Below are positions 46,959-59,817 of a stretch of 64,000 nucleotides of DNA, one piece after another. The notes below the pieces were generated by a model, which was given only the letters and a program-made list of their open reading frames with translations, did no database searches and was not told where the DNA came from. Source of the DNA: Paramecium tetraurelia (taxonomy: Eukaryota; Ciliophora; Oligohymenophorea; Peniculida; Parameciidae); assembly GCF_000165425.1 (NCBI RefSeq), contig NW_001799211.1, forward strand, positions 1-64,000. Direction: 5' to 3'. How positions within the stretch are numbered: position 1 is the stretch's first letter; each line of letters begins with the position of its first letter. The translations under genes and the position numbers were made by a program.

Positions 46959-49090
46959 ATGGGTAATTTGTGTCTTAGAAAGAAGGAGAAATCCTAATAG
47001 CCCTAAGTATATAATTTTTTAACAAAAGTACAACATTGCTGATGAAAATCACATCACCTATACTCCTGCCACTTTAGATGAGTTAGAAAAAAAAATTAAA
47101 ATTGAATCATAAGGTATGTACAATTACCATATTTTAGATGACAATAGCTCGGGTATCTATATTATGTATTTCTAGAAGCTTTGATATTGAATGTTGACAA
47201 TAAATAAGACTAGTTTTAATAAGGGAATAACCAAGCGACGATTCAAATTCTTAATGATCTAGATAAGGATGCCCAAAAGCTTATTAAACAAGGAGAAATA
47301 GCTAAAGCAGAATTATCAAAAATTAAATAATAGGTAATAATTAAACTAGTTTTAGTAAATTGATGATGCTGTTTTGAATATGGAGCAACAGACATTGTAG
47401 TAAAATCTTCTAAACAAGCCTTAAGAAAGTGATGTATAAAGAGCATAGTTTGAAGAAGAAAGAAATAGAGAGCATTAGGAAGCTTAAAAAAAAAGAGAAA
47501 AGTAATAATAGGAAGAAATGATTCGAAAAGAAAAAGAAGCTGAAATTTTAAGGTAGTAAAAAGAGCAAGAAGCAAGAATTGCATAAGAATAAGAAAACGA
47601 AAAAAGAAGGTAACTTCAATAAGAATAGGAAAGAATAAGAATTGAGTAAGAGCATGAAAGACAAAGATAACTTTAAATTGAATAAGAGGCTCAAAAATTA
47701 AGATTAAAATAAGAAGAAGAGGAAAGAATTAGATAAGAATAAGAAGCTGAAAGATTGAAAATAAAACAAAAAGAAGAAGAACGAATAAGATAATAACAAG
47801 AGGCTGAAAAATTAAGATTATAATAATTGGAGAAAGAGAAAATTAAATAAGAATAAGAGGCTGAAAGACTCAGATTAAAATAAGAAGAGGAAGAAAGAAT
47901 AAGGCAAGAATAAGAAGCTGAAAGATTGAGATTAAAATAACAAGAAGAAGAAAGGATTAAATAAGAATAAGAAGCCGAAAAATTGAGATTATTAAAATTA
48001 GAAGAAGAAAAAATTAGATAAGAACAAGAAGCTGAAAAATTGAGGCTTTAAAAATTAGAGGAAGAAAGAATTTAGTCAGAATAAGAAGCTGAAAAATAAA
48101 GGCTATAATAAATAGAGGAGGAGAGAATTAGATAGGAATAAGAAGCTGAAAAGTAAAGGCTTTAATAATTAGAGGAAGAGAGAATTAGATAAGAATAAGA
48201 AGCTGAAAAATTGAGGCTTTAAAAATTAGAAGAAGAAAGGATTAAATAGGAATAAGAAGCTGAAAAATAAAGGCTATAATAAATAGAGGAGGAGAGGATC
48301 AGATAGGAATAAGAGGCTGAAAAATTGAGATTATAAAAATTAGAAGAAGAAAGAATTAAATAGGAATAAGAAGCTGAAAAATTAAGGCTTTAATAATTAG
48401 AAGAAGAAAGGATTAAATAGGAATAAGAAGCCGAAAATTTGAGGCTTTAACAATTAGAAGAAGAAAGAATTAGATAAGAATAAGAAGCTGAAAAATTGAG
48501 GTTATAAAAATTAGAAGAAGAAAGAATTTAATAAGAATAGGAAGCTGAAAAGTAAAGGCTTTAATAATTAGAAGAAGAAAGAATTAAATAAGAATAGGAA
48601 GCTGAAAAATTGAAGCTTATATAATTAGAAGAAGAAAGAATCAGACAAGAATAGGAAGCAGAATAATAAAAGCTTAAATAATTAGAAGAAGAAGAAGCTG
48701 AAAAATAAAGGATTTAATAATTAGAAGAAGAAAAAATTAGATAAGAGTAGGAGGCCGAACAATTATAATAATAACAAGAAGAATAGAATTAAAATGAAAA
48801 CTTAGATTAAAATAAAAATAATCTATATAAATTTGTTTGGTAATTTTATTTAATTATTTAAGGGCTCAAGGAGGTAGCAAGGTTTTGATAACTGGAAGCT
48901 GGTTAAATTGGACAGATAAAATCGAATTAATATAAATTGATAATAAGTAAATTTAGTTTAATTTTAAAGATTTGAAATTGAAGTATAATTACCTTCGGGT
49001 AAGTATGAATTCAAGTTTATTGTAGACGATGATTGGAAAGTCAGCGATTAATATGAGTATGATGGTTAAAATAATTTCATCATTATTTGA
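46959..49090 (+). CDS. myristoylation-motif protein with 19-aa coiled-coil repeats and AMPK-type glycogen-binding module (664 aa)
   Basis: Seven exons (46959-47006, 47029-47113, 47138-47152, 47176-47333, 47356-48839, 48863-48946, 48970-49090) sum to 665 codons; introns 22, 24, 23, 22, 23 and 23 nt. MGNLCLRKKEK has Gly2 and Cys5, a myristoyl-plus-palmitoyl motif. Residues ~100-590 are Glu/Gln/Arg-rich helix made of 'EEERIKQEQEAEKLRLQQL' units. The C-terminal ~75 residues are a carbohydrate-binding module like that of AMPK beta: 'KVLITGSWLNWTDKIEL', 'LPSGKYEFKFIVDDDWKVSD', with the two ligand-binding Trp present. AMPK beta itself is also myristoylated, but its kinase-binding C-terminal domain is missing here. 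It may tether glycogen to membranes (inference). Confidence 0.88.
47700..48760 (+). repeat. 57-nt tandem coding repeat, about 18 units
   Basis: Each unit encodes 19 residues, consensus L-E-E-E-R-I-(K/R)-Q-E-Q-E-A-E-K-L-R-L-Q-Q. Gln codons are mostly TAA or TAG, so the whole array looks like a stop-filled desert under the standard code. Several neighbouring units are nearly identical, suggesting unequal exchange. Nineteen residues do not fit an integer number of heptads, so a long single helix is more likely than a regular coiled coil. Confidence 0.93.
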
Positions 49091-49227
49091 GTAAAGATTG
49101 AATTAATTTCATAATAAAATAAATAAGATCATTATTAGTATATAACTGTTAGATCATTTATTAAATATAATTATAAATGTTAAAATTTATATCAATTGAT
49201 ATAGAAATTAATATGATTATAATATAT

Positions 49228-49446
49228 CAACTTGATTTAAAATGTATACGTTTTTGTTTCACTTCATAAAATATTATTAATACATCACATTTTAAGATTT
49301 CATCTATCTTTGGGAATTTACCGTCTCTCAAATATTCTTTTAATTTTAAATCCATTCTATATTCACATTTCCTTCTACACATTAATCCAATAACATCTTT
49401 GAAAATGGACTTAAGTAATATTTTTTCAGGGTTTTTTTAAGTTCAT
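49228..49446 (-). CDS. small protein (72 aa)
   Basis: ATG 49446 to TGA 49228-49230. It contains 'CRRKCEYRMDLKLKEYLRDG' and 'FPKIDEILKCDVLIIFYEVK', coding-like in composition. Convergent with the glycogen-binding gene (137 bases between stops). Unrecognised. Confidence 0.5.
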
Positions 49447-49836
49447 TATTGTATTTAATTTTAGACGAACTTATAAGGAAATCATTCATTAAAAAATGAA
49501 TTTAAATGGATTATTGATAAATTTTGATTATTTATGTATTAAAAAATTGATCATTATATTTGCATAAAGTTGAAGTTTACTGAACAGTTTAGTAGACATT
49601 CAATTTAATATATTACCATAATCTATTATGATAAGTATTATAATCAAAATTTTTCTTGTTCCTTTAAAAAATCTTCATGTTAGGTTGATATACAATACTT
49701 GAATAAAAAATCAGTTTGGCTAATTTAATAGAATCATAAAAGGAAAGTAATTGTGAATTCAAACTAATTTAAAGAAGAAATAGAAAGAATAGACTTAGAA
49801 AAAATTTTATTATAAAAATAAAAAATTGTTAAGTAA
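49447..49836. other. spacer, possibly 5' part of next gene
   Basis: The plus strand in frame with the next gene stays open for about 50 codons upstream of ATG 49837 without another ATG, and reads plausibly ('NQFKEEIERIDLEKILLQKQ'). This may be transcribed leader or an unplaced first exon. Confidence 0.35.
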
Positions 49837-50769
49837 ATGAAATCAGTATCAGCTCCTAAAAATAATTATCAGAGAACTTTGAATAGCAGCTTTAGTACGC
49901 CTGACAAGAAAATAAATAAAGTATGCGTATGAAATATATAAGAGTAGGTTAAATACTCAATCAACCTTGAAGCTGAGCGGCGAAATGATGTCCGTTTAAA
50001 GTTATTTATATGAGTAAGCTCATTTAAAGGAGGAGGCTTCAAAGAAAGAGATTATGAGGCAAATCAGATCTGTGATTGACAATCTTGAGAAGAATAAAAG
50101 TGTTAAGTAGTTAAATTAATAACTCTCAAAATTGATAGTAGGATTAAGGACATGCATTCATTAATAGGAAGTATCAAGCTATATCATTTAATTAATCTAA
50201 ATTATGAGAGAAATCACGAATAATCATTAAAACCAAAAATAAAATCTGTATGATAAGGATAAAGCAATTTTGATTTAAAGAATTCATGAGTTAGAATAAC
50301 AGGCAAAAGAAAATTAATTTTAATTGGGTATGTATTTGTATAGAAACGGTTAGAATTACAGATGCAAAGGAATAAAGCACAGGAAAGGATTAAGAATCTT
50401 GAGGTTCAATTAGAGTAAATAAAACAGATAAAAAATTAAAACCAAAATTAACCTAAAAAATAGTAAACAAATACGAAAGAAAAGATGGAATTAAAAAATC
50501 ATATAAAATTGATGCAAACTAAAATATAGACACTTTCTGAGAAGGAGAAGAAATTAATCTAATTAGTAAAAGCGGTAAAATCTAGAGGGATTGATGTTGA
50601 GTATATCTATAAAAATATCAATTAGGTCTCAAGCAGAGATAGTAATACTACAAATCAAGAGGATAAGGATGAGTTTATTGATAATTAGAATTCAGATTTC
50701 GCAGACATTTCTCAATTTGATATTGGTTAGAGTAGTATCAAAAGGAATCAAAAATTCTTATTAGATTGA
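49837..50769 (+). CDS. coiled-coil protein (294 aa)
   Basis: Exons 49837-49920, 49943-50327 and 50354-50769 sum to 295 codons; introns 22 (AAG end) and 26 nt. Start MKSVSAPKNNYQ, then long heptad-bearing helices ('MRQIRSVIDNLEKN', 'LELQMQRNKAQERIKNLEVQ'), and an acidic tail. Its position directly before SF-assemblin and another coiled-coil gene suggests a cytoskeletal role (inference). No named family. Confidence 0.7.
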
Positions 50770-50823
50770 CATTTTTATTTCTATATATATAAAGAGTTTA
50801 ATCATAAATAAAATTTATTAACA

Positions 50824-51696
50824 ATGTATAATTCAAGATCTTTATGTAAATTTATTAACTATCCTTACTAGACTAATAAGTGTCTCCAAGCAGTGGAAGA
50901 ATTTAGAAGATATCAGAAAAATTATCAACCATATAAATAGGAGTAGAGAACGAGAGATTCTAAAAACTTGAATAAGCTGAATAAAGAATCCAATAAGCTG
51001 AAGATGCATTTAATGAATTTTAAGAATAAATTTTTACTAAACTCAATGGACTTAGAGATCAAGTATTATTTTATCTCATATATCAGTTAGGAAAATTGCA
51101 AAAATAAGTTGAAGAAGATAAATTAGCAAAAGAATAAGCTAATGAGACTAAAAATAGGGAAGTGTTAGCTTTAGAAAAGAAATTTGAAAATGCAATTGAA
51201 AATGAGAATCAAGCAAGAAAGGAAGGAGAATCTAAAGTGCTGCGTCTGTTAGAGGATAAAACTGCATTATTGAGAACCGAAGTTTAGAAAGAAACAGCCA
51301 GCAGAGTTGATGCCATAGAAGGAATTCATCAAGGGTTATAAAATGATTTACCAAAAATCCAAGAAGCCATAAGAAATGAATCAAATGAAAGAGATGAATC
51401 TGATTAAAATGTATAGATTTAGCCATCTACTATTAGGTTATGAAATCAATTACCGACGAACTTGTGAAATTAAGTAATTTAATTAATGTGGAGAAGAGAA
51501 ACAGAGATGAAAGCGAATAATCGATCTTCGAAATGTTAAAGGATATCGTTAATAGAGTGAAAGTTGAATTGGATTAAGAAAAAAAAACAAGGTAACTAGA
51601 TAATCACAAATTATTATTAGAGAATAATCAGAAGAACATCTCTTAAGTCTGTTAGAAGATACATGCAATAAATTAAGTATTGCAGCAAATCTATGA
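50824..51696 (+). CDS. SF-assemblin (263 aa)
   Basis: Exons 50824-50845, 50872-51410, 51437-51591 and 51621-51696 sum to 264 codons; introns 26, 26 and 29 nt. The N-terminus is short and Ser-rich ('QQVSPSSGRIQKISEKL'). The rod holds the SF-assemblin pattern: 'EQRIQQAEDAFNEFQEQIF', 'TKLNGLRDQVLFYLIYQLG', 'RLLEDKTALLRTEVQKE' and the end 'EDTCNKLSIAANL'. SF-assemblins polymerise into 2-nm filaments of striated microtubule-associated fibres; in Paramecium they form the kinetodesmal fibres at basal bodies. The third intron was chosen because it restores the typical C-terminus. Confidence 0.92.
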
Positions 51697-51792
51697 TCAA
51701 TTATAAATATATTAAATATTAAAATTAATTCCTCGATGTCCAAAGAAGTAGTAATAATATTTTTTATACATGAAAGAGATCTATATCAGCAC

Positions 51793-53287
51793 ATGAATCT
51801 ATAATTAAGTATATAAAACTTTAGACATAAAGAAAGTAATTCAATTTTATATAATAGTTATGCGAATATTTCCAAGATTTGGCCTGAAAATGATTATTAC
51901 GATAAAGAAACTCTCTATTTCTAAATAAAATCTCTCAAAGAAGAAATGAATATTATTAGAGCAGAAAATATTAAGTTAAAAACTAGAATTTAATAATAAG
52001 ATGTATTTGAATGTTAAATTTGATAGAAAGAACTCTATAATTTTGAGAAATATATTGAAGAACTGTAAATTAAACCAAATTCCTTAGCTAAAAATAATGA
52101 GTACATCATTTAGTAGATTAAAAAATAAAATAAAGATTTATAGTTCTAGTTATAAGAGAAATTATGTTAAATAGAGCAAATGAAAAAAAATGCTAAAGTT
52201 ACAAAAGTGTAAGAATTAAAGATTGAAAATTAATTATATAAAGAGGAGATCAACAAATTGAAAAAGCTGTTACAAGATCAAGAAAAAAGCACACAAGAGT
52301 ATGATAATAATATCTATTCAAGATTTATAAATCAATAATCTATGATAAAAGATAATTTTGAAAGAACGTAATAGGGCTTTATCAAATAGTAATTAGAAAT
52401 AAATGGTTTGAAATAAAAATAATAAAATGACAATTAAAAAATCACCTAATTACAAGTATTTTTTTAAGTGTTATTAGAATGAAGTCTCAAAATTAAATCA
52501 GATTAAAGTCAATTTAGAAGATAAAATCTAAAGAATATCAACTGAATAAAATAAAAAAAGTTCAACAAATTCGTTTAAAAGTAATAAATTCTAAGCCACA
52601 ACCGAAATATCCTCCACCCAATTAAGATCAAAAACTCAAGAAGAACTTTAATATAAATTAATAATGCGAGGTATCACATATGAATAATTTACTTAAATGA
52701 TCCAAGAATTAAAATAGCAAGCAATTGATTTAAAAAAATAAATTGAGATAGAGGATATTGAATATATACTAAGCTAAGAACCCTTTTCATTAGGTTAAGA
52801 TAGAATATAGGAAGTTGTTAAATCATTGTACGCATATGGAAATAAATTAGCAGATTCTCTGTTAAATTAAATAGGAAAATATAAAACATTTCTGGATTAC
52901 CCTGATTTTAAAATAGAGGAAGCAGAAAAAATGATTAAATAAACTCTAAAATAACCAGAAATCGCAGAATATGTTCAAAAAAAACAGGTTTAAATTTGGA
53001 ATAAAGAGGAGGTTGTATAAATGATTAAATATCTGAAGATCACCTGGAACGAATCTGTTTTTTTATTTTATCTTTTAAATGTATAATGTTCTATAGAATT
53101 TTAGTTATTTGAAAAATCTGGATAGATACTTGAATTCAAGAGTGATACAATAATTGACCCCTTTCCATAATTGGTACAGAAAGAGTCTTCGAGAATAATT
53201 GAGGAAAGTGACGAAGATTTATTTGATTAATAATCAGATGCTTCTTAGAATATGATAATTTAAGATGCTGATCATTATATAGCATGA
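51793..53287 (+). CDS. coiled-coil protein (482 aa)
   Basis: Exons 51793-52002, 52027-52455 and 52478-53287 sum to 483 codons; introns 24 and 22 nt. Residues 45-260 are extended coiled coil ('LYFQIKSLKEEMNIIRAEN', 'IENQLYKEEINKLKKLLQ'). The C-terminal 180 residues are more globular ('EVVKSLYAYGNKLADSLL'), ending in an acidic tail. It begins 96 bases after SF-assemblin on the same strand. It is probably a structural protein; family unknown. Confidence 0.75.
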
Positions 53288-53310
53288 AATTTACTATTAT
53301 ATACAATTAA

Positions 53311-53960
53311 TCATTTTTTTGAATATGTGTTTTCTAGATGCATTTTCATAGTAGCTAAGGGATTATCTTAAAATGGTTTAATCTAGAAAACTTATTTCAT
53401 TCTGAGTTGATCTTCCTTCAACAATTTATTTCTTAAATGACTAGATGTTCCTTTATTTTTCTCTAATTCTAATTACTTTTGTTTTTCTTAGTGTTATTTA
53501 TCAATATCTAATAAGTTATTTTTCAAAGAATCTAAGATGAAAGTCTAAGGTTCTTACTTCTATTTGGTAATGATGTATTTATCCAACAACTAAAATAGTA
53601 ATGAATTATTACCTTCTTTTTAAGAATCTTTTGTTTTTTCAACAATCTATCCCTTTATCCTTTTGTGGATGTTTTTGGAATCTGAATCTGTTATTCAAGA
53701 TTTTTATTGAATTCCTTAAATATTTCAGCTTTCTTTTGGGTATCAGTTTGAGTTGAAGTTTTGATTTGATTGAGTTAATTTACTTTCTTTTTAAGCTGCT
53801 TTTATTTGATTTACTCACTAGTTTATTTGATCACTTTCTTCTTAATACCAATTGGTTTCTCAACATCCATATCTCCTTTAGATTAAACTGTCTTCTTTTT
53901 ATTAAGCTTTTTATCCTTCTTTAAGTTTTTATCCTCTTTCTCTAATTAAATTTTACCCAT
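53311..53960 (-). CDS. SLX9: SLX9-like ribosome-biogenesis protein (208 aa)
   Basis: Exons 53613-53960 and 53311-53589 sum to 209 codons; intron 23 nt. The N-terminal half is Lys/Gln-rich and basic ('KKVIKQTSEQIKQKQLKKK'). The C-terminus has the SLX9/FAM207A hallmark: 'LRNKLLKEDQLRMKQVFQ' then 'FQDNPLATMKMHLENTYSK', where family members end 'F...PLA.I..HL.NT'. In yeast Slx9 binds pre-40S particles and takes part in 18S maturation and export. It converges with the coiled-coil gene, 23 bases between stops. Confidence 0.8.
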
Positions 53961-54145
53961 AATTTTTTAATATAATAATTAGTTAACAAATTTTTTATAT
54001 AAAATGAAATTTTTTATATAATATTACAAATTAAAGTTTAGGGCAACCAATTAAAAATAGTATAACCAAGTACCATAATTAGCCTCACATTAACTGATTT
54101 AATTAATCAAGAGATATCATATCAGATTATAAATTTTATGTATAA

Positions 54146-54229
54146 ATGGGCAATTAAACCTTACTTAAAAAAAATGATCCCAAGGTAAATTAAGTGGAGT
54201 AGCACAATGTTGTTAATTCAAATCTATGA
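54146..54229 (+). CDS. possible 27-aa MGN peptide or first exon
   Basis: ATG 54146 to TGA 54227-54229: MGNQTLLKKNDPK and a short tail. Gly2 suits N-myristoylation, as in the next small gene, but the frame is short and may be an exon of something I could not assemble, or chance. Confidence 0.25.
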
Positions 54230-54526
54230 TACAAATTAAGTAACCATTGTTAAGTTGGTTTAATAACTGAAAAAATTATTATTTTTATTAAATATTGGCT
54301 AGACACTTGTTATTATTAGCGAGAATTCGGAAAATTCAGAGAATAAACCTTCAAAATAAAAAATTCAAATTTATAGACTATAAGATTAAACATTATAGTT
54401 GCGATTATTATAAGCTAACAAAAATGGCTATAAATCTTCCTGTTAATAATTGTATAATTTAGTATCTTTTTCCTTAGGTATTTTATTTATTCATATTTAT
54501 TTAATTAAATTATTTGAGATTTAAAT
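54230..54526. other. spacer, nothing certain
   Basis: About 300 A+T-rich bases between two small MG-type starts. A hydrophobic plus-strand stretch ('RLNIIVAIIIS') is visible but lacks start and stop context. Confidence 0.35.
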
Positions 54527-54749
54527 ATGGGATGTACCCAATAGAAAATTTCAAAGAAGGATTAATTGATGGAGGTTCCTAAATAAAATCTATAAACTGG
54601 ACCAATTATCATGAGCAACAAAATCGTATTGTTACAAATTTCATATTACAACGGAAGGTAATCCCTGAAATCCATTGGTAATAAATAGAACTATATTAAG
54701 ATTAAAGCACCATATTGAAAAGAAGAAGAACTAAAGAATAAATAACTGA
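54527..54749 (+). CDS. small N-myristoylation/palmitoylation-motif protein (63 aa)
   Basis: ATG 54527 opens MGCTQQKISKKDQ, with Gly2 and Cys3 as in dually acylated proteins. Exons 54527-54657 and 54689-54749 (31-nt GTA...TAG intron) give 64 codons ending in a basic helix ('LRLKHHIEKKKNQ'). Without the intron the frame stops at 54716-54718 after 63 codons, so both forms are possible. Small MGC-type proteins are usually membrane anchors; no function is known here. Confidence 0.5.
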
Positions 54750-55831
54750 GCAATCCTCCCCAACGAAAATTTACAAGTGACTATTATATAATCAATTAAT
54801 CATATTCACATTATTTGAATCATTTCAAATAGTTGATTTCATTCAGATAAATCACTTAAATTCTTATTTCAACTTTCTAAACCACTTTACTGCTAAAATT
54901 GAGACTATACTGATATTATATGCTTAAGATATGATTTTTTTGTATTCAATTATGATTTATTTTATCATAAATTATAAAATGGCTAAGCTTGAACAATAAA
55001 AAAAGGTTAATTAAACTAAATTGCCATTTATAATATAATGTTTTGAAAAAAGTGTGATGATAATGATAAAATGTAAATTTAATGGAAAAATTTATTATAA
55101 AAAATATTAAAAATAAATAATTAGAGATTTTAAGGTGAATTTTAGATAGATAGATAAAATATTAAACCATTAGAATTGGGAATATCAGAAACAATTAAAA
55201 TTAAGATTGTAAAAGGTTATGTTATGTTAAAAAACTTAGAACTGGATATATATTTGCTTTAATTTTTATCTGTATCTTTAAAAGCCTTTTGAAATGACAG
55301 AATTAATTGGAATTTATTTTTAGAAGAGAGTTCAGATTGAATTTTCAATAGTTTATCCCTTGTTATTTGTTTTAAGATTTTTTGAAACTATACATTAACA
55401 AAATAATAAATGTTAATATATAGGATTCGAACCTCATAAATTAATTTGTTGTTTCAGATTACGAGCCTCCTGATATTGATGAATTCTGATAGAAAAGTCA
55501 AATTTTTATCGTAAATGCATAATTATTTTCTATACAAATATTCTATATTTATTTTAAGTAATTGTATTAAAAATGTGTAAAAATCTTCATGATTTTTAAT
55601 ATGGATTTTTTAATATTTGGAAATAAAATGAAACTGTTGAACAATTTATTAGTTATGTAGATACATAGAATTTATTTTTGTTGAGATGAGAATTTTAATG
55701 ATGGCTGAATATTGAACTTAGTTTATTTAGGCCAAACAATTAGATAATTTTATCTGATAGATGTAGTTTAAATCAAAAATGAAAAATTATTAATAAATAT
55801 TTTCTCTATTATTTTATACCAATTCTTGAAG
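54750..55831. other. 1.1-kb A+T-rich spacer
   Basis: No supported gene. Around 55,422-55,475 the minus strand contains a TTCGAAT loop flanked by AGG/CCT and, further 5', CTCGTAA, which recall tRNA T- and anticodon loops, but no acceptor or D arm can be built. The rest is low-complexity. Confidence 0.5.
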
Positions 55832-57682
55832 ATGATGAAAAAGGAGGTAGCTGGTTTTAAGATCAACTTGAGTAAGCAATTAGGAAGAGGAGCATTTGCA
55901 ACAGTTTATGAATGCTAGAAAGAAGGGATAATAATGCCATTATGTGTGAAAGTATATTTTATAGTTATTAATAAGGTAATCCATTTGATGTCAGACGATG
56001 TATATGATTAGTAGGCACTGATAAGGGAGACAAACATCTTGAAATATTTAACAAGCTTTCACCATCCTCATATAATTAATGTAGTTGACATACATCAGGA
56101 TTAGTAGCAGAGGGTTTTTTATGTGTTTATGGAGAAATGTATTCAAGGTCATATAGAGAATACAATTAAAGCAAGAGCTTCAACTAAATAATTCTTCAGT
56201 GCAGCAGAAATAATAGAAATGACCACACAAATTATTTAAGGTTACAGTCTTTTATACAAAAACTCAATAATTCATAGAGATTTAAAACCAGAAAATTTGC
56301 TTTATGGAAATGATGGAAAGATCAAAGTAAAAATCATGATAAGCATTAGATCTCAGATTTTGGAATGAGCAAAATATTAGACAAAGAAGCTCGAAATCAA
56401 TTAGTCTTTCAATCTTAAGTAGGAACACCTTATTATGCATCTCCTTAAGTGTTAGATGATGGTAAATATTCATCTAAAACTGATGTCTTTAGTGTAAATT
56501 GTAATTTAATAATGATAGCTTGGGGTGATAGTGTACTACTTTACATTCTTAAAACTACCATTTGACAAGAAAACTTTTACCGAATTGAAATTACAACAAA
56601 TGGCTTTATTAAAAAATAAAACTTTGGTATTTCCTGAGATGAAGATTCAAGGTGAAAACTACGAAAAGGATCTCTTAATTCGATTCATGTCTGAAACTAT
56701 TACATTTTATGAAGAAACTAGAATAGATTGGCCAACAATATTTAAGATGTTCTTGCCTCCAGAAGAAAGCGTTGAATCAGCTGCATTGGTACCACAATAA
56801 AGCTTTGAATCTATAATATAACCTAAGTCTGATGCCATAATTGATAATAGAGGGTAATAGCGATCTGAAAAAGCATTTTAATCCTATCAAGTTAGAACAT
56901 TAATAAGCAATTTAATGGCTAGAGAAGAATTAGCTAGTTCCGTTTAGTAATATTTGATATGCTTGTAATTATTTTTAACTAAAATTAGAAATAAATACAC
57001 TTCAATATTTAGTAATTAAGATAAAAACATGTTAAAGGCTGCACTGTGTGGATATCAGATGGCAATTAACTTAAATTAAATATTCTTAATTTCTAATTAA
57101 TATGATTAGGTTTGTAAATAAATACAGGAGACTTTTAGAGAGAATAACATAAAAATTGAATGTGAATCTTATATGAATGACAAATATGAAAAAGTAGAGA
57201 TTTAGAAACAGCAAGTCCAAAAAAATTCTCAAAGTAATTTGATCTAATTCAAAGTAAATAAAACTTAATATTTTAGGAATCAATCTAATAGGTTCTTCAA
57301 GGGGAAGCAGAGATAAAAGACGAGGCTTTGAAAAAATTTAAGATTCTCTTAAGTAAAGCAGAATAACAACCAAACTATGAAATTTATGCCCAATGGTTTA
57401 ATTATTATTACTAAAAATACATCATCTCCAAGATGCAAAAGTATTTAAATTAAGCTTAAGAAGAGGAAACTTTGATGTTTAAACTAAGATATATCTTTTA
57501 GGTTTTTGGCTTTGAGCAAGAAATTCGTAGCAGTTGAAAAGGATTACCCAATTAAAGACTTCTTTTCTATAATTCCATTATATATTTCCTATATGGACAC
57601 TGAAAAAGAGTATTTAAAGCAATATCTTCGAGCAAACCCACAATAATAATAAATAATAGATTCGAATAGAAATGAAAAATGA
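55832..57682 (+). CDS. ULK/Atg1-like protein kinase (576 aa)
   Basis: Six exons (55832-55951, 55976-56326, 56350-56493, 56519-57253, 57277-57477, 57503-57682) sum to 577 codons; introns 24, 23, 25, 23 and 25 nt. The kinase domain comes first: 'LGRGAFATVYE', Lys in 'LCVKV', '[15 protein letters not shown]', 'ISDFGMSKIL', 'GTPYYASPQVL' and 'TDVFSLGVIVYYF'. All catalytic residues are present. The C-terminal ~280 residues are helical ('ALKKFKILLSKAEQQPNYEI') as in ULK-type kinases with a MIT-like tail. Many ciliates have expanded this family; the role in autophagy or cilia cannot be told. Its stop is 9 bases from that of the convergent kinase. Confidence 0.85.
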
Positions 57683-57691
57683 CAATTTATC

Positions 57692-59513
<1,822 letters not shown>

Positions 59514-59562
59514 ATATATGTCAATCAATAAATTATATGATTATACTTTTAATTATATTCAA

Positions 59563-59814
59563 TCAGTTTTATTTGCTGTTCATTTAAGAATTTATGTGTT
59601 AAACAGATTTCTCATCCAAATTCAAAGTCTTTGCCATATGTTCAATGAATTATTTTCTGAATTCTGTTACTAATCTTTAGCATCTCTAATATTCCTCTGA
59701 TTTTACATTGGGTTACTACTTTTTATCTATTGCCAGAAACAAAATGTTCTCCATGCATTAATTAGCCTCATTTTGAAGCTAATTATAATCCATCTTTGTG
59801 ATTTCATTCTCCAT
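59563..59814 (-). CDS. small helical protein (83 aa)
   Basis: ATG 59814 to TGA 59563-59565, intronless, 84 codons. Amphipathic helices throughout: 'MENEITKMDYNQLQNEANQC', 'RCQRLVTEFRKQFIEHMA'. The composition is clearly protein-like. An internal Met at codon 8 is an alternative start. Its ATG lies three bases from the ATG of the divergent HORMA gene, so either the 5' ends overlap or one start is wrong. Family not recognised. Confidence 0.6.
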
Positions 59815-59817
59815 TAA

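Noticed and set aside
47243-47584. Minus-strand 113-codon frame under the glycogen-binding gene
   Set aside because: Antisense to well-supported exons with coiled-coil composition; no own homology.
51697-51796. SF-assemblin continuing to a stop at 51794-51796, overlapping the next gene's ATG
   Set aside because: That reading needs an atypical C-terminus. Splicing a 29-nt intron (51592-51620) gives the family-typical end and a stop at 51694-51696.
55415-55480. tRNA-like sequence on the minus strand (TTCGAAT and CTCGTAA loops)
   Set aside because: Only three base pairs support the T arm, anticodon-stem pairing fails, and no D arm or acceptor stem can be drawn. At most a remnant.
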